From assembly GCA_030407085.1 (NCBI GenBank), contig CM059583.1:21674001-21738000 (forward strand): a stretch of 64,000 nucleotides of DNA, read 5' to 3'. This DNA is from Trichopria drosophilae. Taxonomy: Eukaryota > Arthropoda > Insecta > Hymenoptera > Diapriidae. Position numbers and translations under genes: made by a program. The notes beneath the pieces were generated by a model that did not search any database, was not told where the DNA came from, and saw nothing but the letters and a program-made list of their open reading frames with translations. Positions within the stretch are counted from its first letter, which is position 1, and the number at the start of each line of letters is the position of its first letter. Below, piece after piece: positions 1 to 12,500 of the stretch.

Positions 1-1614
1 TTTAAGAACACATAAAAATTAATGCGGTTTGAAAACTGTAGATATGAGGGACGATTTTTATGTTTTCCAATTTTTAAATATTGAATTGTTGGACATTTTG
101 CATTTTAGAAATTTCTTAATGAAGATATAAAAAAATACTTTCTTATCAAAGAATAAAATTTCGTGTTATAGTTACATTTCATCAAACATGAAAACATTTT
201 TTTTTCATTTTGAAATACAAATCTTAATGTTGAGAAACTGCAATTTTAATAAAAACTTTTCAAAATGTGTTGTATCACTAGTAGAAAGGACTAAGACGTG
301 TTATTTAATTTTCCATTCAGAGTTACCAACGTTTTTATAGCGGACATACTTTAGCCGACAGTTGGGATTCTAGTCTCTTCGTGGATGGCTAATAAGAAAT
401 ACTACAAAGAATAAAATTAGATTTTGTAATTGCTTTTCATATAATCGCAAAGCAATGTTGTTTAACATTTTCAATCGGACATACTATTTCAAAAATCTCC
501 GAATTTAGTTTTCAAAATGTATTTCTATACTATAAGAAAAGACTAAAACGTTTTTTTATATTGTTTAGTTCAGAATTATTAATATTTTAATAGTCACCAT
601 GTTGTAATTTTGAGTTCTGGAGAATATAAAATACAAAATCTTCTTTCCCTCTAATTTATAATTAGTCGAAAACTACTAATGAAGAATTGAAAAGTCAGAA
701 TTAGTAATGGTTTTTATCAATAAAGAATAAAATAGTAATTCGTTAGTAAAATACTACTAATATAAAATAAGGAATTATGTTCTTTACTAAGTTACTAAAA
801 TGAATTAGTTAATTTTGACTAATGAAGTAGTAGTGTTTACTGTTTATCAGTAAAAATCATACGTAATTAAAAATGTAGAGATATATATTAAAAAAGAAAT
901 ATTTTTTATTTACGGTTGATGTAGTCGTAATGCAATTATTTTTATTATTTTTAAAGCGATGTTTTAAAGATCACAAATTTATTAATGAATTTTTCGAAAA
1001 ATTTACAGAAATTCAAAAAAAAATTATACCAAAAAATATATCGAAATTTTCTCTAAAATTCACAGTTTTCAAGAAAAAAATAGTTTCATTTTAAGAAGAA
1101 ATTTCTCAATGCGGTTGCCATTTTGTTTAAACAGATAATTTTCGAAGACACGATTTATATAGGTTTTAGATGTAGGGGAACGAAAAACGATTTTTAAAAA
1201 GATTCAATCAGAAAATCACGTTTCTTATGGTTAATTTTAAATGTTTCCATGGTTAAAAGTCATTTTGGAAAATTCTATTTCCCACCATTAGAAAGAGCAC
1301 CCTCTAAAAAATATTGGAAATTACATTATTTCCGGATAAAAAAATCATATTCTGTGTAAAATTTCCATCAAATTGTGTTCTTGGTCGTTTTGTGAATGAT
1401 TTCGTTGATTCTTAGGAAGAAATTCATGAAATCTGGAACTTATTATTTACGATTGGTACATCATTACTGCGGGGGTCCATCTGATTATATAAAATTATTC
1501 ATCATATGTCTTCTCACTATTATATCCAAGACCGCCATATTTATTCCGCCATTATACATCGTCAAATATATTAAAAAGTGACCAAGAATATTTAATAAAT
1601 GGAGATTTCACATT
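1..1614. other. AT-rich intergenic sequence, no gene seen
   Basis: No exon-like reading frame or splice-bounded coding stretch is visible. Around 640-840 the sequence is dense in TAGTAA/TTACTA words, resembling the interior of the CTCTCTAAA-ended elements at 6,716 and 21,585, so it may be a decayed copy. The short open frame at 1,396-1,581 has no recognisable motif. Confidence 0.5.
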
Positions 1615-1618
1615 TTAA

Positions 1619-3009
1619 CCCTTTAAGGACCAAATGTACAAAAATTTGACACGAAGTTTGTCAGTATTTTTTAGTATTTAAATTCAATAAAAAAAATTGT
1701 GGTATATACGTTTCCAATTGCTCGAACCCCGCTCTTTCGAATGGTGGATGGTAAAATATTGTCAATTTTAAAATGAACGAATTACAGACCATTTTTTAAC
1801 AAAAATCATGAGATTTTAAAAGTTTTTTTTCATTTATCGTTTTTTTTATCACTTATAGCATTACTATGCCTCAGTTCGGTATAAATAACGTGACAAAAAT
1901 ATCTAAGCTTCAAAATGGTGATATATGTTTTTATAAAATTCGAAATGGCGGTCCCGAAAATGGCGTCCTAAATGAAATTTTTTTGAAAAATTTGAGAACG
2001 CTCTGACACAAAAATTATGAACTTTATAAAAAAAATGATAAGAGTAATAAGTTGTTAGAATTCATCGACGAATACACTGGAATTTTGTCAGATTTTTTTT
2101 ATGATATTTTGAAAAAATTTTTTTTTTTGAAAATTTTTAAAAGTTTACCAAAAACTCTGAAAAAATTCTAGTATACTCTTTGATGAATTCTAAGCATTTT
2201 TTGTTCTTTGCAACTTTTTCTAAAAGTTGATAATTTCCGAAAAAATTTTTAATTGTTTTTTCCAAAAATTCTGAAAAAATTCGAGTACATTTTTTGATGA
2301 ATTCTAAGCATTTTTTGTTCTTTGCATTTTTGTCCTAAAGTCGATAGTTTTCGAAGAAATAAATCTCGAATGTTGCGTATTTATATATATTTTATATTTT
2401 TTCCATTGGAAATTATCAACTTTTAGAAAAAATTGCAAAACAAAAAATGCTTAGAATTCATCAAAGAGTATACTAGAATTTTTTCAGAGTTTTTGGTAAA
2501 CTTTTAAAAATTTTTTCAAAATATCATAAAAAAAATCTGACAAAATTCCAGTGTATTCGTCGATGAATTCTAACAACTTATTACTCTTATCATTTTTTTT
2601 ATAAAGTTCATAATTTTTGTGTCAGAGCGTTCTCAAATTTTTCAAAAAAATTTCATTTAGGACGCCATTTTCGGGACCGCCATATCGAATTTTATAAAAA
2701 CATATATCACCATTTTGAAGCTTAGATATTTTTGTCACGTTATTTATACCGAACTGAGGCATAGTAATGCTATAAGTGATAAAAAAAACGATAAATGAAA
2801 AAAAACTTTTAAAATCTCATGATTTTTGTTAAAAAATGGTCTGTAATTCGTTCATTTTAAAATTGACAATATTTTACCATCCACCATTCGAAAGAGCGGG
2901 GTTCGAGCAATTGGAAACGTATATACCACAATTTTTTTTATTGAATTTAAATACTAAAAAATACTGACAAACTTCGTGTCAAATTTTTGTACATTTGGTC
3001 CTTAAAGGG
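1619..3009. mobile_element. TTAA-flanked 1.39-kb fold-back (piggyBac-type MITE)
   Basis: The whole element is one giant inverted repeat centred near 2,314. The left arm (1,619 to about 2,300) reads as the reverse complement of the right arm (about 2,330-3,009) with only scattered differences. The ends are CCCTTTAAGGACCAAATG and its complement. TTAA lies at 1,615-1,618 and 3,010-3,013, the target duplication expected for piggyBac-superfamily elements. No transposase reading frame is present, so it is non-autonomous. A transcript through it could form a hairpin of nearly 700 bp. The class assignment rests on the TTAA duplication and the CCC start; the palindrome itself is seen directly. Confidence 0.9.
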
Positions 3010-3419
3010 TTAAAGGGTTAAGACAACAATTTTGATTAATGTTGATTTTTTTCAGAAATATATAGGAAACGAATAAAACGAATTTTTCACACTTTTCCCC
3101 CATTTTTAATAAGATAAACTGAAAGGAGTTCAATAAAAAAAGGTCCCCTTAAACTGCAACTTATTTGTCTACTGTTATCCATAGTTTGGAATGGATGGCA
3201 CTTCATTATCCATTTGTGAAAAATGGTAGAAGAAAAACATTTTTCAGATTTTTCGATACTTTTTCTGATAAAATTCGCCATATTGCAAGGAAATGCAATT
3301 TTAACCCCATAAATCGTTAGTGCATACCCAAAAATAGTACAGTAAATTGGTTTCATTAAATATTTTAATTTTTCTATTTGCTAGAGACCTTTGAAAATGA
3401 GCTAAAAATCGCGATCTTG

Positions 3420-3435
3420 GAAGTTAATGGGTTAA
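3420..3435 (-). repeat. solitary GTTAATGGGTTAA terminus
   Basis: GTTAATGGGTTAA is the right-end sequence of the TTAACCCATTAAC element family seen at 10,798, 24,283, 28,792 and 32,048. No matching left end is seen between 3,014 and 3,420, so this is either a remnant or a chance match. The last TTAA also serves as the left duplication of the next element. Confidence 0.4.
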
Positions 3436-3732
3436 TGGGGTTCTAAAGTGCTCGGCTGATAAGATAGGGATTTTCACTAAAAACAGTAAATAAAAAGTGA
3501 CTGAATCGATTTTTTTAAATTTGGGCTTTGTAAAGGCAATTCTAATTACTGTAGAGGACTTTCTAGAAAATACCAAAGGCAAATTGAAAATTCTCGGCCA
3601 GCTCTCAATTAATTTCCTTGGCACTTTTTTTATTCTAATTAAATTCATTTTTTAAAAATCGATTCAGTCATTTTTTATTTACGATTTTTAATGAAAATTC
3701 TTACTTTATCGGCCAAGTATTTTAGAACCCCC
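3436..3732. mobile_element. TTAA-flanked 297-bp fold-back MITE
   Basis: The left end begins TGGGGTTCTAAAGTGCTCGG and the right end is its imperfect complement, finishing TTTTAGAACCCCC. TTAA lies at 3,432-3,435 and 3,733-3,736. The arms continue inward (GGGATTTTCA against TGAAAATTC; AAATCGATTCAGTCA in both orientations), so nearly the whole unit is an inverted repeat. There is no coding capacity. It is a second TTAA element only 420 bp from the first. Confidence 0.8.
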
Positions 3733-3736
3733 TTAA

Positions 3737-4100
3737 GATAGTAAAAATGACAAAAAGTCCCAGAAATAATGGCAACTTTCTTCACTCTACAAGTCTGTCT
3801 CAAAATTACCATTTAGAATAGTAAAATTTCCAAAAAAATGTTTCTTCCAGTAAGAACATCTTCTTCGTCAATATTTTTAAAATAACAATTTAAACAAATT
3901 AAAAAATGTTCTGAACAGTCTATAAAAATTGCAGGGTTAATTTCGTAATTTGCACTTTTTAATCACTTTGCACCACTTTTGAAGTATTTTTACGCAAAAT
4001 TTAACAAAACCAATGAAATCTTGATAAGCTGCCTAATTCTGTGATTTTTTTAATCTAATCCAATCCAAAAATCATGTACAAATAGATAGCAATCAAAATT
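3737..4100. other. AT-rich spacer upstream of CLN3, nothing recognised
   Basis: Low-complexity AT-rich sequence without an exon-like frame, repeat ends or regulatory motif that I can support. Confidence 0.4.
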
Positions 4101-4109
4101 TGTGGGTGT

Positions 4110-4396
4110 ATATAAAGTCTCGTCCAATCACACACACGGAGCGTTGACGCAGCACGTGCGTTTCAAATTTTTTTTTTATTGTGTTGTCTTCGTCGCCGTT
4201 TATCGTATCAGCAGGCGATAAGCGAGGAGGCACGATTGGATCTAAAAAAGTGCAGATAATCAACGACCGACGTTGAAACGAAGTCGCACGCGGCACAGTG
4301 GCACAGTAACGTCAAGCGCCTCGTGAGCACGAGGACCCTCGGGGCTTCTTTCCACTAGTCATTTTCTACACGACTTGCTAACATTTTTTTACGAAA
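4110..4396 (+). promoter_or_regulatory. CLN3: Probable CLN3 promoter and non-coding 5'UTR exon
   Basis: This is an abrupt GC-rich island in an AT-rich background, about 2 kb upstream of the CLN3 start codon. It contains an E-box-like CACGTG core (in GCACGTGCG near 4,150) and repeated CACAGT/ACGTCA words near 4,295-4,315. It is followed by ACGAAA|GTAAGAA at 4,391-4,403, a good splice-donor match. A matching acceptor, a T-run followed by ACTTTCAAG, ends at 6,380, just before the first coding exon. The inferred 5'UTR exon therefore ends at 4,396, with a 1,984-bp intron removed. The transcription start is not determined. Confidence 0.5.
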
Positions 4397-6380
4397 GTAA
4401 GAAACAGTGTCATGAATCCCCAGGTTTTTTCAAAATTTTGAGTTTGTGGCCGATTGGTGAATTTCGACTTTTTTTAGTTCGGCAGAAGTTTGAGTTCAGT
4501 GGCATTCTTCGGGTTGGGAATTTTGGGACCGGGGGTCAAAATTCTGAATAAAAAAATATTCCGAAACTGTCACTTTTTGTAAAATGCGATAAATTTTTTA
4601 AAATATTCATTGGTACGTAAATAATTTTAGTGGACTTTTACATTATAAATTTACAGAGTTTGGTACACAATTTTGTACAAGTAATGAAATACATAATTTA
4701 TTACAATAAATGAGCGAGAAGAATCATAAAAAGAAATTAGTAAAAAGTGAAGCTTGAAGTTTTTCCCTCGTCTTTTGCAAATAAGTGATTCGCATGACCA
4801 ATTAATAAGTGAACACTGTATAATTAATTTTCGGATTTGTTCAATTTTGGAATATTGACCCATGGTCCATTTTAGTGGTACACTAAAGAAATTGTTTCTT
4901 TATTTGTTATTTATTTAATAGAGTAATTGTGGAGGAAGTGAAATAAAGTAGGGTCATTTTTTAAATATCGTTTTGTTTTCGTTATTTTTTTTATCTTGTG
5001 TACGTGCTGAAGATTTATGCGACAAGAGAAATGTTGAAATGTTTATCGTAACTTCTCATGGAGGACAATGACAATTAACATTCAGTGTATTTACAACTTT
5101 TTATCTTTTGTTGCGTTTTGATGAATCCAAATGTACATTTTTTATGTGGTTGGAAAAATACAGCGTTTAGTTATGGTTAAGCAAAAGTCAAATTCTTTTA
5201 ATTTCTATAATTTGATGAATCGTTTTTATTGTTGTCTTTGCTGTCATAAGCATTCAGACTAATTTGAGATTTATCATTTACAAAAAAATGTTGTCTTTTA
5301 ACTAACGACGTATTTTACAAAATTTCATTTAAAAAAAAATTCTATTTTATGTTTCGCATTTTTTAAATTTAATGCCAGCATTCAGAAGATTTTTATGAGT
5401 TTAAACGTTCTGAAGTTTTCACAAGAAGACACTCTGAATAATAATCAATTTATTTTAATAAAAATTTGTACAATTTTTATCATTTATTATAACCTTTAAC
5501 CTATTGTTGATTAATAAAGCGTTGTTTTAATTTTAAGCATTAATTATTATTTACTCTTTCATTGTTCCTAAATATTCTATTTTCCTGGAAATAGTCATTA
5601 ACGTACATTAGGTATTCCAATTTAAAGACATAAGATTTGACTTAAAAAATAATCATATTAAATGGAAAGCTGAATAATCGGTATAGTTTTGAAAATCAAA
5701 TTGAAATTTAAATAAATTTGAAGGGTTTGGAATGAATAAATAAATATTTTTGTTATAAATAATTACATTTATATATAATAAACTACTAATAAATTATAAG
5801 TTATTTAATTCTATAAGTTTATTTATTATGTTATATTTTTTTATATTTTATATTTTAGTTTTTTTCTTTAATTTCTATTTCTATTTCTACATTACAGATG
5901 GTTGAAACTTTTTTTTATAAATTATATTCAAAATGACTTTTGATTTTTAATATCATGATAAATAGAAAATGAAATTGAAAATAAAAGGTTCAAATTTAAA
6001 TGAAATAAGAGTACAACCCTGGTAGAAAATGAGTCCAGTTTTTGGCCAGTTTCTGTATTGCCCGTGTTAAAGGTATAGGAAAACTGGGCAATGTAACAAA
6101 AAACTGGACAGATTTCTACCAGGGAAGGATAGACACGTCAAATTATTACAAATTTACATTCTCTGCTTTTCAATACTGGTTGTAATTTTTATTTTTATAA
6201 AACCCTAGTCAGTGACCTTACTTTATTTGAATTTGAACCTGGTCTTGTCGTTTTTATTTTATTGTTTTCCTGCAAGTTGTTAAAAAATGATTGCAAAATA
6301 AAAAAAAACTCTAACCAGCTTAGTTATTTAGTTTTTTAAAGAAATTGCAAAGCAGTAACCAATTTTTTTTTACTTTCAAG
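4397..6380 (+). other. CLN3 5'UTR intron (inferred)
   Basis: AT-rich sequence between the inferred donor GTAAGA at 4,397 and the acceptor CAG-like AAG at 6,378-6,380. Apart from the small MITE at 6,017-6,124 I see no gene in it. Confidence 0.45.
6017..6124. mobile_element. 108-bp MITE with CCCTGGTAGAAA ends
   Basis: Ends CCCTGGTAGAAAAT... and ...ATTTCTACCAGGG are inverted. Inside, GTCCAGTTTTT on the left pairs with AAAAACTGGAC on the right, so the unit folds almost completely. Related, more decayed copies lie at 11,594-11,676 and 15,923-16,042. No clear target duplication is visible, so the superfamily is not assigned. Confidence 0.75.
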
Positions 6381-6403
6381 TAGGACAAAAATAATCATTA
6401 GTG

Positions 6404-6589
6404 ATGTCGAAGTCAGAATATGGAGGGACTTCGAAAAATGTGGAGGCGGCCACCATAGACAATTCGAGGACTCATTGGAGGAATTTATTTGCTTATTGGA
6501 TGCTAGGATTATGCAACAATTATGGTTATGTAGTGATGTTAAGTGCAGCTCAGGATATTGTATCTGAGAAATTTTCGACGTCCAAGCCT
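6404..6589 (+). CDS. CLN3: CLN3 coding exon 1 (62 codons)
   Basis: Starts ATGTCGAAGTCAGAATATGG and ends AAGCCT|GTAAGT, phase 0. It encodes a hydrophilic N-terminus of about 26 residues and the first membrane helix with the conserved LCNNYGYVVML, ending at EKFSTSKP. The adjoining GTG at 6,401 is not needed as a start. Confidence 0.95.
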
Positions 6590-9500
6590 GTAAGTACATT
6601 TCCAAAACTCTTCTTTACTTCGTTAATGAAAATTTGTATTGTTTTTGAATCTGGTAATACTAATGATAAGTTATGATTGAGGATTTCGTTTAGCAGGGTA
6701 AATTTTTATGTTAAACTCTCTAAATTTGAACTTGTTAAAAACGAACAGAAAAAAAAAACCAATACGAAAACTAAAAGATTGTCACCAAATTAGTAATAAT
6801 TTTTGCTAATAAAAAGTTAAAACCTACTAATTTATTACTAATTCTACAAACTAAATTAAAAAGTCAATATCTACTTGTAGATTAGTAGAATTTTACTAAT
6901 GACGTAGTATTTGCCAGTAAAACACTTACTAATTGATGGTAACCCACTTTTCGCTGTATATAAGTCGTTTTTTATTAATTCAAGTTTAGAGAGAAGGAAT
7001 ACTTAGTTTTAAAATTAAAAGGTTTTGGTTATTTTCTTATTATATAAATAGATAAATAGCTAATGGAATAAAACCTTGGAATCCAATAGTATGAAAATAT
7101 TTTATAATTAGAAAAATATTTGTACATTGAATTATACTAACATTGAAGATTTACCATCAAAATGAGTCGAATTCATATTCGTATTTTATGTTTTCATATG
7201 CAGAGGGATGTTTATTTATCAAATTATAAATTGTTATTATATTCTGGCTAGACTCATTCGAGGTTTTAAAACATTAAAGAAATATTTATTATAAATGCAG
7301 AAGTTACTAAAATTTAATCAACCATTTGTAAACTGAATGTCTTAAGAATGAGAAAGCATTATTATGGTTTATATTTTGAAATTTGTTTTATTTTTGATAG
7401 GTTATAAATATTTAATCAGACATTAAAGCATGTAATTTAGAATAAAATAACTTGAAAAACAACATAAATGTTAATAAAATATTGTTAGTTAGTTAGTCAG
7501 TCAGTGAGTCTGAATAAAGTTGAAAAGGTACTGATTAAACAAGTAGAATATTTAATTTTGTTTTACTTCATTATGATTCAGGAACTATTTATTTAAGACA
7601 CTGGAAGTCTTACATTACTAAAATTATTTAAAATCTTACTGTTCTATGCTCCCCATAAGATTAGCAAACCTTAAAAAATGAAGAAATTACCGAATATAAT
7701 CCAATAACCAAAAGAATTCCCACACATTTTCAAACTTGTATAGAGTTATGTAAACGTTGTCTTAGTCTTAGAGTACGAAATGCTTTTAATTTTGTAAGAG
7801 TCAAGTTTTTATCACTTACTTATTACAAAACCATAAATCAATTTTTTATCAAGTTTCAAAAACTGGTTCAATACGGTATGAATTTTAAATTTTGAAATAT
7901 GATTTTTTTATTCCGCATTATTTCTAGATCAAACTCTAATTTATTTCAAAATGTCTGCTAAGAACCAGAATATGAAAACAGAAATATATACTAGTTGCTC
8001 TTTTACGTAAGATAATTCTGGTTTAATTCCGAGTTAATTGTTTCACATTCCAACAAATTTTGTATTGCTGTAATTAATATACTACAAGTATTTTAATTTT
8101 TTAATTTTTTAATTTTATGCTTCATTATTTATTGTGATGATGTAAGTATAAAAGTATTGGTGTGTCGTGGTTTTTGATATTACTGCATCGGTATGCAGAT
8201 TAACAATATGCCGAGAAGAACTTTTTATCGTGTATCTTTGTTTAATGATTTGCGAATTGTATGTGTAATTATATATTACGTGATATGTCATTGTTGCGAA
8301 CGGATGTCGATGAACTTCCACGTGTGAGATTTACAAAAATTGCACAAAAATAATAAAAATAATTTCTGGTAATATAATTTATTCCATTAACATTTACAGT
8401 ATTTTATACATTAAAAAAAATAAAGTAATTAAACAGCAATTTATTTTTGTTACATTTTGGGTATAAATTACAATTTTTGTACTCTTTTGAAAATTTATAG
8501 AATGATTATTAATCTTGAATTTATGGTAACATTTTTTCTCGGTTTTGTTATTCACATTCTCAAATTTTATTTTTAGTTTTGATATGACTTTTTTGACTGT
8601 GTGCTCAACGAGTTATTCTCGAGATAAAGAGAATTAATTTGTGAACAGGAAATAAAGATAGGAACCATCGATAACAGATAAGAAAAAGAAATGCTTTAGT
8701 TTTTGAATTAAACGTTTTGTATTGATGGAAAAAATTTTGGACATTGTCATGTATATTTATTAATTTTCAACCAATAATTGGATTTAATGAAATTAAAAAC
8801 ATGCAAGTTAAGCTTTATAATGCATCATTAAAACTGCATTAAAGAAAAGTAATCTACATGCTTCTTAAACAAAAAAAAGTCCATTAAAAATCCTTTGTTT
8901 TAACCCGTACGCCATATTAAATTGTCTGATATAATAACTGCTAAGCTATTAAAGGAGATTCGTCGGAACTTATTCTATATATTTTAAAAGTTGTTTCAAA
9001 TACTACTTGTAAAGAAAAAAGTTTTCTCCTGTCAAAAAGATGTTAAAACTTGATTGAATTATTCCTATTTTTGTCCAGGAAAATGTTAGAAAATTGAAAA
9101 ACCGCGAAAATATTCAGTAATTTATTAAAAATTCTTCTAAAATATACTATAAAAATGTATTATATTCAATAGCAATTCTGTAACACGAAATAAATCATTA
9201 AATTTGTTCAAAGAAATCTGAAAATTTTGTTAAATTTACAATAGTCGACAATTTCGAACCTCAACTTCAAAAATCCTACGACTCAATATGGAAGAATTTT
9301 TAAAATTGTACGCTGAGCAAAATTTTCGGTTACGTTTACTGGAAGCCAAAGCTGTGTTAGCCGTACTAGCCCAAGTACCAATTCTGATCGACGTAAAATA
9401 GCGATTAGAATTCGAAATAATCCAAATCAATTTTATATGTCGTTACAATATTTCTGTAGTATTTTTATACGGCTTATTATTTATATTTTTCTGTAATTTC

Positions 9501-12500
9501 CTTAGTAAGTTTTTTTTTATTTTTAAAGTTCTGTCTCCGAATATATCGAGTCAAGATATTGATAATAAACCTTATTGTTAGTAATTTTGTTCATAAATCC
9601 AAATAATTTCAAATATACAATTAATCATCCATGGCAAATTTCTGTTTTATGAAAATAAATACTTTGAAGCACTAAACTACTAATTCCAGTACAATAATGA
9701 TCATTTAACCCCACTATTTTATTAAACTGTTTTTGATTTAATTAATTTTTCGATTTAATTCGATAAGGATGATGTATAAATGAGATAAGTCAAGATTTTT
9801 TAATCTACTTTATTATTATTAACGTTTAATTAAACTGATCAATAATTGGAAATTTTACATTTCCTGCAATACTCATTTATATGAAAGTTATTCCGAAATA
9901 TTTATAGATTTGGGACATGTTCGCGCCATTTCTGAATTGCTAGAATAGATGGAGCTGAACGCGATGTTATTTTTCGTAAACGGTAGCAGTTAAATCCACT
10001 ACATTTTTCTCATTAAACCTGTAGCGTTACCGTTGTCTTTTACAGATTGTGTTAATTTTATTATTATTGTAATATTTATAACTGTTCATTAAAATCGTAT
10101 TGGTTCTTCTATATCAAATTTATATCACATTTTTTATTGTATAATTTTTAAAGAACTTCAGTATATTATTTTCCTCTAAAATTAATATCTGATTATCTGC
10201 ATTTCATGAAAGACATTACGAATATGATATTCTATAAGTTATTCGTCAACAATGATGTCATTTGAAATTAAGGCGACATTGTTGAACGAAACGTCATGTT
10301 TATGATAGTCTATGTAAAATTGTATGGTATCGCTTAATTATGAAACGATTCATATAGATTATGAAATTCAATATTTAATCTAACACCTTATTACGGTATT
10401 GACATATCGAAAGAATTTTCTGGAACCCCTGGTCAGTGATTGCTTTCCTATTGATTGCATTATCTCTGGTCATTTATTGTAGGTTATTCTATTAATGTGG
10501 AGATAACAAGATTTTTAGTATTTACGCCTCGACTCAATTTAATTGTTGAACAAGATATCAAAAGCTGATAGTGGATATTAACTTACTTATTTTTCTTTTT
10601 ATTTCTGCCGTTCATTATTATGTATTGAAATGCAAAGGAGTTGATCATTTGCAGCAATTAAAACCTTTACAGATACAATTTCTGGAGTTCTTTATATAAA
10701 TGTGGTTTCTTGACAATTACAGGAATCCACAATATTTTTTATGATGGTAAAGATGGAAGATGTGTGATTGCTTTTAGATTTGTTTTAAAATCCATTTTAA
10801 CCCATTAACGCTGGGGAGGACACTTTTTGCACTTCATTTAAGTATTTCGTATGAAAATCGAACATCAACAAAATTGAAAGGTGTACTATTTTCAAGGTGG
10901 CTTTTTTCAATGGCGTTATTAAAAAATTGTGCTATCGTAATTAGAAAATTAAATATAGCGATTTAAATGTAAAAAAATGCAAAAAATCGGTTATACTTTT
11001 GAATAAAACATTTTTCTTTCATCGAAAGAGTATTTTCAATCACAAAATTCCTTCACTAAAGGTGAAGAAAATAGTTGTAGTATTAAGATATTTTTTTTAA
11101 ATATTAATAAAATAACATTGCGATACAAAATGATGATGGCAGTAAGTAATTTCTTTTTAAAAGTTAACACATTTTTTTCGTGAAAACTACAAACTTTAGA
11201 CAAAATTTTCTAGGAATAAAAATGTCTCAAAGAGTATGCTCAAATTTTTTCCCTTTTGAAACATTTAATTCTTACTTTAATTACTTTATTTTTAGTAAAT
11301 AGAAGGAGGTTTAGAGAAGCATTATTCATGAATAAAAGGTTGTTTTAAAAAACCACGACACCTTCAGAAAAGGGGTGCAACAAATTTTTGATGTAAAATA
11401 ATGTGACCGATTGTTACTTTCTACTAGAGGCAATAAATGATACATTTGAAGTGAAGAATGCTTATAATATACCGTAAATTCTATTTAAAAAAGATTACTT
11501 AACTTTTTCGTTAAATTTCACTGAAGTTTTTAGTAGCATCTATTAAAGATTTTGAGGAGTGTTCATAATGGATATCCTAAAACTGTTTTACGTCCCTGTA
11601 GTAGCAAATTAGTCCAGTTTTTTTGTTAGTTTCTGCCCAGTTTTATTATTCCTAATCACAGATTTCTATCAGAGATTTGTTTAAAACAAATAATTTTTAA
11701 TATATATCTATATATAAAATATCATGAATGAATGTAAAAAGTATTATTTACATCTATTTCTCTCGTCGCTTTTATCATCTGGATTGATCAGGACGCTCAT
11801 ACATTGTGATATATATCAATATGTAATTCATGAGATGGCTTCAACATTATTTTATTAGTCGGCTATTAAATCAACTTATTTATTAAGAAATATTTTTTAT
11901 TACACTTATTGATTATATAAACGAGTCTCAAACGACTGAAAAGAATAGCTTCTACACATTTCGTTAAATATGGTTTTATTATATAAATATGATTTATTTA
12001 ATATTCTGCCACTTTTAATCAACATTCACAGAAAATATTTTCGGTAAAATTCATTTAAAGTATAATTATAACTTATATTAAGAGAATGGAAGTTGCAAAT
12101 CGAATTGTTAATTTTAGCTTAATACAAAAACAAACTCTACGAAAACTAAAGGCAAAAGTTATAGTACTATTTAAAACTACATGAAAATACGAAATAGTTA
12201 ATGCTCAACTTGTACTCTAATAATTTGTTTTAATATTGATAAGTAGAAAATAATTTATTACATTTACGTATCTGGCAGCATTTTAATAGAAAACTTTTTT
12301 ATAATAATGTTTATGATTTGGGTTATGTAAAGGAATTATAATTTTCATTATAAAAATCGAGTTTAATATCTATTAGTAAAATAATGTTCAAGATATTTTA
12401 TGGTTTTATTTTATATAAAACATTTACATTCAACGTATTTCAAGTTCGTGGAAACTAATTAAAAAATGAGCTAAAGTTAAATTGGGTACAAAAATTTATA

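Noticed and set aside
2895..2915. GGGGTTCGAGCAATTGG as a tRNA B-box
   Set aside because: It occurs in both arms of the 1,619-3,009 palindrome, with no A-box or cloverleaf partner at the right distance.
3014..3431. A third complete TTAA element between the two at the left edge
   Set aside because: The left border (AGGGTTAAGACA) does not mirror the right border (GAAGTTAATGGG), so only a solitary end is supported.
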